Under the pieces are notes generated by a model. That model ran no database searches. It saw only the letters and a program-made list of their open reading frames with translations, and was not told the DNA's origin. Made by a program: the position numbers and the translations under genes. A DNA stretch of 64,000 nt from Lumbricus terrestris. Its lineage: Eukaryota > Annelida > Clitellata > Crassiclitellata > Lumbricidae. The stretch covers positions 66,912,485 to 66,976,484 of the forward strand of contig OX457038.1 of assembly GCA_949752735.1 (NCBI GenBank). Direction: 5' to 3'. How positions within the stretch are numbered: the stretch's first letter is position 1; every line of letters starts with the position of its first letter. Positions 1 to 11,653 of this stretch are shown in pieces.

Positions 1-233
1 GTACAGTCTAGATATATAATTATAATAATCAATAATAGTGGCTTGTCTTATATGAACGTCATATGCAGCAAATGCTAAGAAAGCAATGGCAACTCACAGA
101 GAATTTTTTCTTGTACTCAGCTAGAATCTTGTCTAGCTTATCCTGATTGAAGTACGTGCTCGTCTGAAATTGAGCACATCAAAGAAAACAATGTAGGGCC
201 GTGTAGGCAGTTACACAAACATGAAAATCACAT

Positions 234-264
234 GCACACACACACACACACACGCACACACACA
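234..264. repeat. (CA)n microsatellite
   Basis: Nearly pure CA dinucleotide run with one G interruption. Confidence 0.9.
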
Positions 265-307
265 TACCATAATCATTTTCTAATCGGTTAGTTAATCGAT
301 TGGACAA

Positions 308-430
308 GCAGCTAATTCTAATTCTATTGATTAGCTATAAGATCCAGCTAATTCTAATTCTATTGATTAGCTACAAGATCCAGTTAATTCTAATTCTATT
401 GATCAGTTACAAGATTCAATTAATTCTAAA
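308..430. repeat. 36-bp tandem repeat, about 3.4 copies
   Basis: The unit begins CAGCTAATTCTAATTCTATT and recurs every 36 bp with a few substitutions. Because 36 is a multiple of three it keeps a frame open and gives a spurious 66-residue reading frame of 12-residue repeats (QLILILLISYKI). I see no gene here. Confidence 0.85.
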
Positions 431-857
431 TTTTAATCAATTAGCAACTACTATGATAGCGATGTTACTGAAAACATCACATTATCTCGGAACAGAATGA
501 TTAGATTTAGATATATGACTGTTGATGAGGTATTAATGGATAGGAAAAGACATGAGTTGCTGCTGCGCTGCGCAGTGTCCCCGTAAGGCAAAAAATTACC
601 TATAAAGCAAATTTCTGACCAAGGGATAGGAGTGACGCTGTTTAAATCCTCGGATAAGGCCTACCAACACCAGCATTGTACGAAGCTCTGGGCTTGGCCT
701 ATTAACCTTCATTTGATTCAATACTCCATCCAGTCATCGAACATAATGAGATGGTAAAATTTAACGATAACGCCCATTTATAGACTTTGCAGCCTCCAAG
801 AGAGACACGCTAGCGGAAAATTTAACAACCCATCTCGACATGGGCCTCCTGCTACGA

Positions 858-1590
858 GTGTAGGACATTTCCCCCCGGACAAACCCCCCCGACAAAATCC
901 CGGACAAAACCCCCTGGACAATTCCCCTGACTTAGCCTAGGACAATAACACCCCGGAAATACCCCCTTTGCTGCGCATAGCCTATTTCTGTAGATATCAT
1001 TTGCTCAAACTTGATCTAATTATCCAGTTCGCGGTGCTGTGTCAACTTAGTTAGTGTCATACGAGTAAACACGTGTCGCTGTCATTCAGGCGTGAACCTA
1101 TAGCTTGATTAGTGTCGTTCAGTGACTCCAATATGAAGCTAATACATGTTACCGTGTAATTTAGGACAGCATGAATTCTTGACATCAATCCAGCTTCCAT
1201 TTAAGCAAAAATTCGTTTAATCCAACTTCTATTTTAAAAATAATTATTTTTATCCATCCCGCTCCAATTTGAGCAAGAATATTTTCATCAATCCTGCTCC
1301 AATTTAAGCAAGAACATTTTCATCAATCCAGCTCCAATTTAAGCAAGAATATTTTCGTAAATCCAGCTTCTACTTAAGTAAAAATTATTTTGTATCAATC
1401 CGGCTTCTATTTAGCGAAAAATCTTTTCATCAATCCAACTTGCGTATTTAGGAGCTCCGTTTTATGCACGCAATATGTTCTACCAGGGTTTTTTGTCCTA
1501 CCCTGGGGGGGGAATTGTCCGGGGGTTTTTGTCCGGGGAGGGGTCTTGACTGGGGAGAGGTTGCCCACAGGGGGAAATTCCGCGGTCCCT
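858..1590. repeat. GC-rich inverted flanks around a 35-bp minisatellite
   Basis: C-rich blocks with the motif GGACAAAACCCCC at about 862-955 are mirrored by G-rich blocks with GGGGGTTTTTGTCC at about 1480-1560. Between them, 1183-1460 holds 7 to 8 copies of a 35-bp unit of the type ATCAATCCAGCTTCTATTTA. The arrangement suggests a decayed foldback or MITE-like element with a satellite core. Its outer limits and any target duplication are unclear. Confidence 0.5.
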
Positions 1591-1903
1591 GCTACAATCT
1601 CAAGTTAAAACTCAACACTCAAGGTCTAGGGTGACGTTAATCACACGCCGACCGGGCAGCCCGGCAGTGTGTGCTCCCAGCCCTGACATGAAGCTCGTTG
1701 ATTGACTATGTGTTTGTGCTGGGAATCACAATCACTTGAGACCTTCATGGCCACCTTGCATATCATATCAGTGACTCCTGTGTGTGCACATGTGTTGTCT
1801 CTTTTCATGCACTGACGATTCTGCATTCTCATGGTCTTTCTGACCGCGCAAAATGGAGTCATCAGGCTATTATCCCTATTAATGTTATTATCATCGTAAC
1901 TAT

Positions 1904-1904
1904 G

Positions 1905-1950
<46 letters not shown>
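1904..1950. repeat. (ATT)n microsatellite
   Basis: About 15 uninterrupted ATT units. Confidence 0.95.
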
Positions 1951-1951
<1 letters not shown>

Positions 1952-2082
1952 ATTATCCTTTATCTCTCACACAGCTCCAAAGCTGCGGCCTGGTGACTGA
2001 ATCGTCTGAGGAACGATCATTGAGGGCAGTAATTGACCATGAGTCCTAGGAAGTTTGTTCCCTCAATTGTTCAGTGACAACA

Positions 2083-3522
2083 TTACTTGCTTCCATGGTG
2101 GCATGATTTAAAACGACCAACCAAAGGCGAAACCAACAATATCCACTCTAGGATAAATACAGTCAATAAAACAATACATAGACCTAAGACCATTCTAACT
2201 GATTGCAGTCTGTCATTCAGAGTTAATGGTAAATGGTCCTGCACTTTGAAATCATCTCTCTCAATTGACATTTTCTCCGCTATCAACTGGTACCTGAAGC
2301 ACATATTTCCGCTGTCTCAAACTACTTTCTTTTCTTTGGGTCTATCATGCTGGGAGCACCTCTGATTGGTGTTCAATGTGAGAGGCGCCATATAAATTTA
2401 TGGATACAATACAATACAATTAATCTATAGACCTATCTGATACGATCCAATACAATCAGAACAAATTTGCATTACCTCAATCTGGTTATCAAGTTCAGCA
2501 TCTGACTCATCTTTATCCAACTGCTCAGCAGGAGCTGTACTCCAATTTCGAGTCATCAGCCTCACTTTGAAATTCCGTATCGAAGTCCAGCATGTATTAA
2601 GAATCGAAATAAAGCGAGTTCTTAGTCCTGGAGTTCTTAGTCCTGTCGTGTTGTCATCGGGTACAATGAGCTGGTGATCAGCTGCAGTCCCAGCTGGTTG
2701 TAATATGTCCCCTGCAGTTTTATCATCTGAAGTCACTAATATTAAGGGTGTGTCCTGTTTCTGTGATAAAGGAGGAGCCTTTGATGGCAATTCATCAGCG
2801 ACTTTGGGATCAGCAACCTTAGAGATATCGCCCTCTGGAGATTTTATGGTGACCTGTTTATGTGCTGCAGGAGCCTTTGTTGGCATTACTCCCGCGGTTT
2901 TGGAATCAGAAACCTTAGAGCTGTTGCTCTGCATAGTATTTAAGGTGACCTGCTTTTGTGATAAATCCTGAGGAACCTTAGATTGTATTACTTCAGCGGC
3001 ATTGGAATCAGAAGCCTTAGCGCTGTTGCTCTGCGTAATATTTAAGGCAACCTGTTCTGGTGATAAATCCTGAGGAACCTTTGATTGTATTACTTCGGCG
3101 GCTTTGGAATCAGAAGCCTTAGAGTTGTTGTTCTGTGTAGTATTTAAGGCAACCTGTTCTTGTGATAAATCCTGAGGAGCCTTTGATTGTATTACTTCAG
3201 CGGCATTGGAATCAGAAGCCTTAGAGCTGTTGCTCTGCGTAGTATTTAAGGGGACCTGTTCTTGTGATAAATCCTCAGGAATCTCTGATTTGTTGCTCTG
3301 CACAGTATTTAAAGCGACCTGTTCTTGTGATAAAGGAGAAACCTTTGACGGTAATATTTCGTGAGTTTTGAAATCGGTGGCTTCAGATATACTGCCATTT
3401 GCAGTGATGAGTCTTGAATCATCGACAGCAATTATACAACTGTCCGGGCACTTAGTTGCAAGTGAGCAGTCCATGTCGTCTGGTATTTCAACGATGTCAG
3501 ATTGCATATCTTCGATTTCCAT
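2083..3522 (-). CDS. Unrecognised tail-anchored protein with 34-residue repeats
   Basis: I do not recognise this gene. The proposed exons are 2476-3522 and 2083-2238, joined in phase 0 by a GAG|GTAATG donor and a GTGCAG acceptor, giving 400 residues. I chose the ATG at 3522 for its good context (AAAATGG); the frame stays open to 3603, so a start near there or an upstream exon is possible. After an acidic N-terminus come about four full 34-residue repeats (type LSQEQVALNTTQSNSSKASD, ending VIQSKAPQ) and degenerate flanking copies, rich in S, Q, N, K and A and probably disordered. The last exon gives a hydrophobic stretch, MVLGLCIVLLTVFILEWILL, followed by a short polar tail ending in HHGSK. 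That is the layout of a tail-anchored membrane protein whose body faces the cytosol. The intron contains a short LINE/SINE 3' tail at about 2345-2420. Exon 1 coding is well supported; the second exon and membrane anchor are inferred. Confidence 0.6.
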
Positions 3523-4817
3523 TTTTGAGCGAATACTTAGCAAGTTGCACATAAATGATGAAAGCCATGCAACAGCTCTGAGAGAAAAGTAGAAAACCGA
3601 CACAAGTTCACCTCTGCGTAAAATCCATGCCGTATAACCTGCAAATAGTTAAATTAAAACTGAACAAGCGTTTTCATAATTTTACAAACAAAATGAGGTA
3701 AAGAACACTGATTTCTACTGTGCATTCTGGATGGGACTCAACAGCATGGGCTCAGCATTGCAATGACAATCCAATTATCTCATTATTGTATGCTTAGTAT
3801 GAAGTTTCCAGATACACATGTACGTAAATGAGCATACACATTATCTACACACATACATAAATGACTGCTATGATAGTTAATAACAATTATGTTCCTCTTA
3901 TTTTGGCATTTGTGATTGCAAAATGTTTTTACCTGATTGGTATGGCTTATGCTTATGCGCCTGTTTCAATGCCAACAGCTTATGCGCCTGTTTATGGCTG
4001 CCGCTATTTCTCATGAATCTCTACACATGCTCAATGTTGTTTTTCGTCACTTGTGTTTTTAGTTGCTTTACTGGTGTCAATCTCTTTGAATAAACAAGTT
4101 TTGATTTGATTTTAAGAACATTCCTATCGGCCTAAGATGTTTAAAATACAGCTCACCTTAAAAGTAGCCTATGCCCGCAACTTTAGAGTACGGCAAACTA
4201 ATACGAGCATCGACGGATTTGGTGGACGTACAATCTTAACAAAACGTAAAGAATCGAGTTCACAACGCACTTTGAATCGCAGTCTTACTACACACTTATT
4301 CAATGCTAACCTACAATACGTTCGGCAAATAAACAATACAGCCTATCGTTTAGTATTCACTTTAAAAGCCGAGTCATCGAATAAAATCAATTAGACGTCG
4401 TGGCTTAAAATTCACATTCCCACTAAGCCTACTTAATTTTAACTGTCTTCAAATCTTCGAACGAAAGCATCGCTGGCGAGAAATTCATAATAATTTATAT
4501 TATAAAATTATAATTTATCACTTATTCTCGCTTTTTCTGCTCATGACGTCATAATTTTACGAAACTCTCGTCAGATGACGCTAATCAAATTGCGAACTCT
4601 TCAAAAGTAAACTCGGTTAATAATTCAGTCTGAAAATTATGTAGCGCTTCTATAAGAAACTACCCAGACATATTATTATATAGAGGATATCTATTCATTC
4701 CTTATGCACACTTTTGATGGCGCTGCAAAAGTTCCTGGTTTACGGTCACGACTACGAAATCTAAGAGTTCTTATCCAATATTTAGAAAATATGATTTTTA
4801 AAAGATTAGGTTTAAAT

Positions 4818-4875
4818 CTGGGACTAATATCGATATTAATATCGATATTGATATTAATATCGATATTAGTCCCAG
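4818..4875. repeat. 58-bp near-perfect palindrome built on CGATATTAAT
   Basis: The segment starts CTGGGACTAATATCGATATT and ends with its reverse complement. The 24-bp core of the same palindrome recurs at 39116-39139. Confidence 0.85.
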
Positions 4876-5939
4876 TCTAAATGAAAAATAAAATTGTGAC
4901 TGGGATTGTTCTTATTAAAAAAGGTTTGTCTGTCGTTTCACTGTATAAAAATCTTGCTATGATATAGGCTAGGCATAAAATTTCCATCATCTTTGGTTGG
5001 GGGCTTAGAATTATTATGCGGCAAATTCGAAAATTTGAACATTTTGGCACTTCCCCAGGTAATAAACCTCAGAGTAGGTCTACATATGCTTCTTGTTTCT
5101 GATGACCACCTGTGAGAGTTTCGTCTCAGCCTCGCAATTGTTATTGAGTCCAGCTAATTAAGCCTATTTAGCTTGTGCTAAAGAAACATTAATGTCATTT
5201 TTTCGAGATGACGATAAAGGGTAGGGTAGGCTATGCAATATTACAGGTCCACAGTCGTTATAATAGGACAGAAGTGATGTACGTGCTGGCGTTTGAGGGT
5301 TTTCGTGACAGCACAGAGTTTTGCTTTAGGCCTTGCCTGTAAGTCTAGGATCAACAAATAGATGATGAGTTTGGTTCCACTCGTCAAAGATCTCAAGATT
5401 ATAATATTTGGGTTTCTAGCCATAATTATACTGTCCCACTGCTCATCAAATAAATTGCACGGTCTTGGCATATAGAAAATTATACCTGCTGCTGAGAGAT
5501 GGCTTGTAAATAATTTTTTACTAGCCTTGTATTGTCTTGACAAACGCACTATATAGACAGTACGGCTAGAAAAACAATTGAATTGGATTGGAACATTATC
5601 AACTATAATGGGCCATTGTACTAGCATCACTGGCATCCGTCGCTCTTCAAGACAAATCGACAAATCCATTGAGAGTTCACATATTCAAACCAACAAGACA
5701 AAAATAAAATGTATCCTCAGCAGGGTGATCACATTGCACAACAACAGCTCAAGTCATGAAAAGGAAACATAGGTGTGAAGTTGTGAACAGAGTGACAGGT
5801 GTATTCTCGAGTTTTGGACCAACAAAAGAGAGAAGAGCGCCCTATCTGAAACTCAAAGGACAGACAATAGAGGATGAAACTGATGTCAGAAAACCACTTA
5901 AATAATTCCAATTTGCATTTCACACTTTTGGGCTATCTA

Positions 5940-6362
5940 TATAATTATTATGTATTCAAAAATACTTATTTTTTACCCCACCCATCCCCTCCATATTTTG
6001 TTGACCTCCAATGCGTGTGTACAAGTAAGCTTCTGTAACCCCTACCACGGCCACTTAGCTAGTCTTCTATGAAACAAGTATTTCACCATAGGCTACAATT
6101 TATTAATGTTAAACATGACATTTGCATGCTCAAATTTGTTAACTGCTATGATTTACTGTTGAGATCTGAACAGAATATAATCTTAATGTAGCCAAATGCC
6201 ATCGGTAGACTATAGGATAATACAGCGTCGTAAATAGTCTAATATCAAATGTGGGCACATAATCAGATATATATTTTGCGTACTACATAGTGACAAGACC
6301 CAAACCCCCCGTACGCAAATCGCCAAAATTCCGTGCCCACTCCATGCCTACGTAATATATTG
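5940..6362. repeat. Dispersed repeat, copy 1 of 2
   Basis: It shares an ordered series of blocks with 54820-55445: a C-rich start near CTCCATATTT, then TTTGTTAACTG, CTATAGGAT and ATCGCCAAAATTCCG. Copy 2 is interrupted by a SINE and this one is not. Confidence 0.6.
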
Positions 6363-6539
6363 ACTTCAAGAACCAAGATGTGCAGCACAAATCGCAAATG
6401 TTAGCAATATATCAATCCATTTTTGTTGTTGAAAGCAAAATGAAGACTCTGATACATTTCTGTTAGACTGTATAATGGCTTCTGGAATTTAGCAACTTTC
6501 TTCTTTAACTGAGCCACACGACGTTAATTCATTCGCACT

Positions 6540-9500
6540 TCAATCCATTTGTTCATCTTGATCCGATTGTAAAATGTCGAGATAGAAAGTTTCTGCGTCG
6601 GCGCCTTCACTGGTGATCGCAGCGTGCAAACTCTCGTTTGTTAGTGGAGTCCAACGATGACCCAAACTCTCGGACATCTAAACACAAACACAAACAAACT
6701 CAGTATAATCAGCGACTGTTATCACTGATGGGAAATTAACCGCTGGCAATTCGGTTATTGGCCTAGATAACATCCGGGACTTTTGCAGCCGATATTTCCA
6801 CTTAGAATTGCAGGGCTGAAAGTGTGGCTGGACGGTCATGGACGGCGTCCATGCTTACCTTATCTTAGACCTTAGTCCTTCCCGTACAGGACTGCACATC
6901 GGGCAATGCAGCTTCGCCATTCTCCTCTGTACATCACCACCTCTACATTGAGTGTCCTCGCACGTCATCTCTATACACTGCAGATCTTCTCGTATGGTCG
7001 CCTTCCAATTCTTTCTTGGTCCTCCTCTCCCATGCTTCCCTCCGGAATCCATATCACTGCCTGGTTGGAGCTCCTATCCTTGCCCATCTGTAGCACGCAT
7101 CCCATCCAATTTACTTGCTTTCTCCAGTTTAGCATCCATGCATTGATTTAAAAAGTGACAGGTCGGTGTGCAGATTTGAAAATAAGGCGTTCATGCACTT
7201 ATTTTCAAATCTGAACGTCGTCTTACCACTAATTTCGCCAGCACATACTGGAAAGTTGAGGAGCTTCCATGCACTTCTTTTTCCCCAAGTAAACGGTGGA
7301 GAACTGCAATTATAGTTCTCCAGTTATGAACTTCTAAAAGGCTGAATCCATGTTAAAATTACTAGATTGATTAATATATATAAATATATATTGACATGTT
7401 TAAACGAAGACCTCGCTGTAGAAATCTTCTGGTGACATTTCTTGATCAGACGAAAGCAAACAGCACTCAGGTATGACGACCTTCTTCAACCGGTTTCCTC
7501 TCAGACGTGCGATAGCGACGACGTTGTTGACATTTATCTCGTATCCTTCAACAGACAAACAAACATAAACATGATACAGACGAACGAATCACAAGCAACT
7601 AAGCATAAATAGTATTTAAATAATAATCTTCGTTTAATTTCACACAGACACGATGTAGAATAAATAAAAACTTTTGCTCGTACTTCCGCTATGCAGAACC
7701 GTGCTTTCTCGGTGGTAGGACCTTCTACCTGGAATGGTCTTCCTCTGACCCTCTGCTCTCTTTGCAAAAATCGTTCTCAGGCTTTCCAATCTCATCTTAA
7801 GACAGTTTTATTTGGCCGCACTGAGGTTGGGAGCACCTCTAAGTAGCCCCTTTGAAGAGGCGCGCTATATAAATGCATGTAATGAATGAATGAATTCATA
7901 GTATGAACCTATGATCACAAGTTATTACAGGTGTCTGCGGCCAACACGGCGACCATCACGTCCTAACACTCATTTCACCAATGCCATATACCGATTGGAA
8001 GGTTGAGTGGACCTTTGGGAGGGTAGCGGGGAGCGTTTCCACGTTTTTCTGCTTTTCGTGCCAGAGTGTTAACCATTACCCTAAACTCGCTCCCGGAAGT
8101 CAAGTCTCTTGTAGAATAACATCAAGGATATTTTCATTTCATTCAAATGCTAAGTCTCTGAACCGAGCAACAAACCCAGTGGCGTAGGCAAGGGGGGGGT
8201 TTCGGGGGTTAAAACCCCCCCCATTGGCTCCGGAAAAAGGTTTTTTTAAGGTTATTTTTCCATTTAAGTAAGAAAAAATAGCAAAAAAACAGGGTTTCCG
8301 GCCATAAAACCCCCCATGAAAAATTCCTGGCTACGCCACTGAACAAACCAATATTGCAAAAAGGAACATGTCATGTCAGAACAAGACAGATGAAAAATTA
8401 GCTCAAATAAGATCATAAAATATGTCAACTTATCTCTATACAGCACACAGATTCAACAGATGTGTTAGGCTAAATACTTAGGACACTGAACTCGGAAATC
8501 TTCCGATATCACTAGCAGCGTACTAGTTCCCTGCTGTAACACACAAGGAGCTAGCCACCAAAATGGAAAAGATTTCAAATTAGCAAAGGTACTAACTATC
8601 TGGGAAACAGCCAACTAATGAGGCATTTTCAGACAACTTAAAAGCATATGCAATTACTAATACTAATAATTGTATCCAAAGCACATCTTTAATGACTGAT
8701 TCAGAGTAGTTAAGAGGTGTGCAATTGAGCAATGAATGTAAACACCATCAGTGGTGAAAGTACTGAAATATCATCCAGATCACTATGGATGCGAGGTGCA
8801 GAACCTCAATGGGAATACCATGTTGGCCAACATGATTAGCAAGCTCACCCTCTGTTTAGCGTGTAACTGTGAGAGGCGCTTTACAAATATTTAAAAACAC
8901 AGCAATACATGGCAACACACAGTACTAACCTATCAGGGTAAAGCTGGCAAGATTGGGACACTTCCAAGCAAGCATAACAAACGGATCCGCAATCACAGTA
9001 CCAGCATCTTCATAAACGTTAGGCTCGTTGATATTGTCCATTCCATCGACAACTAAAAACGATTCGAGGCGACTTCCATTCTGTCCTATCGCGTTGACCG
9101 CCTGCAGGTTGAGATGGCTGCAGAAAAACGCACGAAAGTGAACGAGTGGCATCGTCGGCGAGATCAGAGAAAGAAGGTTCACACTTCCATACGTCGAGTG
9201 AATCAGGTTCAACGTCACTTCCACGTCACCGCACGACACCAGATGTCGCCAGCAGCTGTCCGAGATGTGCGCGTGACTTGGCTCGCGGTCATGCACGTGA
9301 ATGATGAGCCGTCGGAGGCTTGTTTCGTCGTTTCTTATGAAACCGCGAATCATTTCCTCCGTCAAGTGATCGTAGTCTATGCTCAGCATGCGAAGTCGAG
9401 AAAAATTACGAAGAATGTCTGGAGAAACCCTGGCTACGGTGTAAGAACTCGGATCTTCTTTGATGCTCGCAATATGCAACACCTGAATATCACATCTCCA

Positions 9501-11653
9501 AACATTCAGCGTCAACTTGCAAGTAAGCACATCAACATTTAACCAGAGTAAATTTGTTAAGTTAATTCAGTATAAACTACTAACACATATTTTAAACAAC
9601 TGAAAATAACCATAACTATAACCACGAATTTTATTGCTTCATGTAACAAGTTATCAACATATATATATATAGTAAACCAATTTTTTTTAACAAGCTGAAG
9701 ATAAAGGAGTAGACACCTATAAGGGACCAAAGTACAGCTAACAGGGTTACCCAGAACACAACAAAATAGCTGCTGGTTATAAGGTGAAACGATTAAGATT
9801 ACAGTACTTACAGTAAACTGAATATCAACTTTAAGCCAAACCAAGAACCATTTAATTACAGTAACTGTAACGTACTGATGAAGCACATTAGAAATTCAGT
9901 TTCAACAACACAAAATACCTCTAATCTCGAAGTGAGTTGCTTGCTACAGATCGTCTGCAGCAGTACATTCGCATGGTCAGTAATTTCACTGATGCAGCCA
10001 AGAGAAAGGTGCCGGAGGTTACGAGATTTACCGACAACACCTTCAAGTGACTTGACGAAACTGAATAACAAAGCAATGAGTCATATTTCACATCTAAATT
10101 TAAAGAATTATCAAAGTAGAGCAGCAGAACAATAATAGTAAAGTAGATATCGTTAATTTTATACCAAATGCACTGCAAATCTCAATATCTAATTCATAGT
10201 GAATACCAATTCGTTTAAAACAAACTATCTAATGATGAACACTGATTAACTTCGAATGTAACCACAATACCAATTAATTATAAGCAAAATACCACAAAAC
10301 ACTAATAATAAACCTTGCAAAGCCATTAACAAGTAAATACAACTGAAGATGCAACCACACAATTTAAGCTCATTTCTCGTATTAAGTCGAAAGCTGAACC
10401 TCAGCAGAATAAGTTATGGGCTTATCCAATACAGAGCTATAGAAAAGTTTTTGCCTATATTACCATCTGATATTAATTTTAATATGCTCACAAAAGTGCT
10501 ACTGTAATCATTTAAAGCATTTCCATACTATATGCTTTGAATATATTACTCCATCCTTGACAGATGTGCACTGTCCAACAAAGAGGAGCTGAGATAGCCT
10601 CATATAAATTGTCATTACATTAATGGAGGAGGGGCAGATAGGAGTCGGAGGCGGCAGCAAGAAAAGGAACATACGGAAGAAGAGGAAGAGTAAAAGAAAG
10701 AAGAGAAAATTTAAGCCAAGTCTAATAATCTCACTAGCAGTGTACGAGCATTGTACTCGTTTGATGCCTGAGTCTACTTAGGCCCAAACTCGCACAACAA
10801 GTCTTGAAGTAAACTCTCAGCCATGGCAGGGAATTGAACCTCCAACAACTCCATTGATATTCCTCCCGCAAGATAAGTGCTTACATTTCCCTTTATATAC
10901 AAATCACACAAAGAAAACTAAACACTTGCAGTTGTACAAATTCTTCCACTGTACAGCCATCTTCAATTGGCCAGTCTATTTGGCAACTGGATGGCTTTAA
11001 AACGAGTTTCTGAATGTTCGGTCCAAGCAGCTCAAGAATTTGGCGAACTTCACAGATGACCTGACTGGATGCCGAATTGAATTCAAAAGTTGCCTCGTGC
11101 ACAAATTTTCCACATCTTCAACAAAAAGTTAAAAAATAGCAGCACATGGGCAATACTTGCATAGATTTAATAGTTAAAATTACACATAAATTACATGTTC
11201 CATGAACGATAATTAACATAAATGAGACCTAACACTAATGTAGGCAACGTTTGCACTCTTTAGAATTGAGAACAAACTTCTTCTGATTCCACACTTCTGT
11301 GTAAACTGTCCGTTTCGGAACATTAATATATATTCATCAAAAATGGTTGGTAAAATGGTGCGCGGGAAGTAAAGGTAGGATGGATGAGTTGTATGCGGTA
11401 GAATGGATAAACAGATGTACAGAGACACACGTATTTACCTCTGAGCCAGTCTGCGAGGACAATCAGTCCCAGTCTTACTGTTGTCTAACATTCTAAAGTT
11501 AATTACACGCCAAAATGACGGCTGCCATAAACTTGACCTCCAATGGCGACATGTTGATGAAGCTTTTAGTCTGTCTGATTTGCTCAAATATTTAAGGATT
11601 TCGCACACGACCACCACGGGCAAGTAACCCCACGAATATGATTCCATAACCAT
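6540..11653 (-). CDS. FBXO33: F-box only protein 33 (FBXO33)
   Basis: Substrate-recognition subunit of an SCF (SKP1-CUL1-F-box) ubiquitin ligase. The six exons are 11439-11653, 10930-11115, 9919-10060, 8930-9515, 7412-7545 and 6540-6677, giving 466 residues. The F-box is near residues 8-53 (EILKYLSKSDRLKASS, then CRHW). It is followed by CGKFVHEATFEFN, leucine-rich-repeat-like blocks (LRHLSLGCISEITD; LRMLSIDYDHL) and a C-terminal VAIARLRGNRLKK block with a tail of the form LGHRWTPLTNESL...FYLDIL, which fits the FBXO33 C-terminus as I remember it. Exon phases agree at every junction, but intron 2 needs a GC donor (CT|GCAAGT); the nearby GT site breaks the frame. The protein is shorter than the human one, mainly at the N-terminus. 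An FBXO39-like paralogue is the alternative. Introns carry LINE and hAT debris. Confidence 0.85.
6855..7052 (-). mobile_element. LINE (RTE/CR1-like) C-terminal fragment
   Basis: The minus strand encodes HGRGGPRKNWKATIREDL followed by a Cys-containing tail. This resembles the basic G-R-P-R-K-x-W...VREDL segment common at the C-terminus of non-LTR retrotransposon polyproteins. Only the fragment is present, in the last FBXO33 intron. Confidence 0.6.
7160..7312. repeat. Dispersed repeat with a 16-bp hairpin
   Basis: CAGATTTGAAAATAAG and its exact reverse complement flank an 11-base loop (about 7170-7212). The downstream text (TTATTTTCAAATCTGAA, then CTGGAAAG, then TGCACTTCTTTT) recurs at 16075-16215 and 26690-26815. 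Confidence 0.7.
7683..7890 (+). mobile_element. CR1-like LINE 3' end
   Basis: The plus strand encodes NRAFSVVGPSTWNGLPLTL and a basic HLKTVLFG segment. After the stop comes the 3' tail GGAGCACCTCTAAG...GCGCTATATAAATG with (TGAA)n. The same peptide ends the fragment at 41285-41778. It is 5'-truncated and lies inside an FBXO33 intron. Confidence 0.75.
8177..8341. mobile_element. hAT-type MITE with 8-bp target duplication
   Basis: The 165-bp element begins CAGTGGCGTAGGC and ends GGCTACGCCACTG. It is flanked on both sides by AACAAACC (8169-8176 and 8342-8349). A terminal CAGTGG and an 8-bp duplication are hAT hallmarks. It has no coding capacity and lies in an FBXO33 intron. Confidence 0.9.

Larger units (their letters stand above)
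3523..6539. other. Intergenic, no recognised gene
   Basis: A+T-rich sequence with no recognisable coding exon. It holds the 58-bp palindrome at 4818-4875 and, at about 5940-6362, a copy of a dispersed repeat also present at 54820-55445. Confidence 0.6.

Noticed and set aside
4137..4394. Plus-strand open frame of 85 residues
   Set aside because: No family resemblance and no exon context.
5241..5669. Minus-strand open frame of 142 residues
   Set aside because: No recognisable domain, repeat or splice partner, and A+T-rich composition; a chance frame is more likely than a gene. Homology or transcript evidence would change this.
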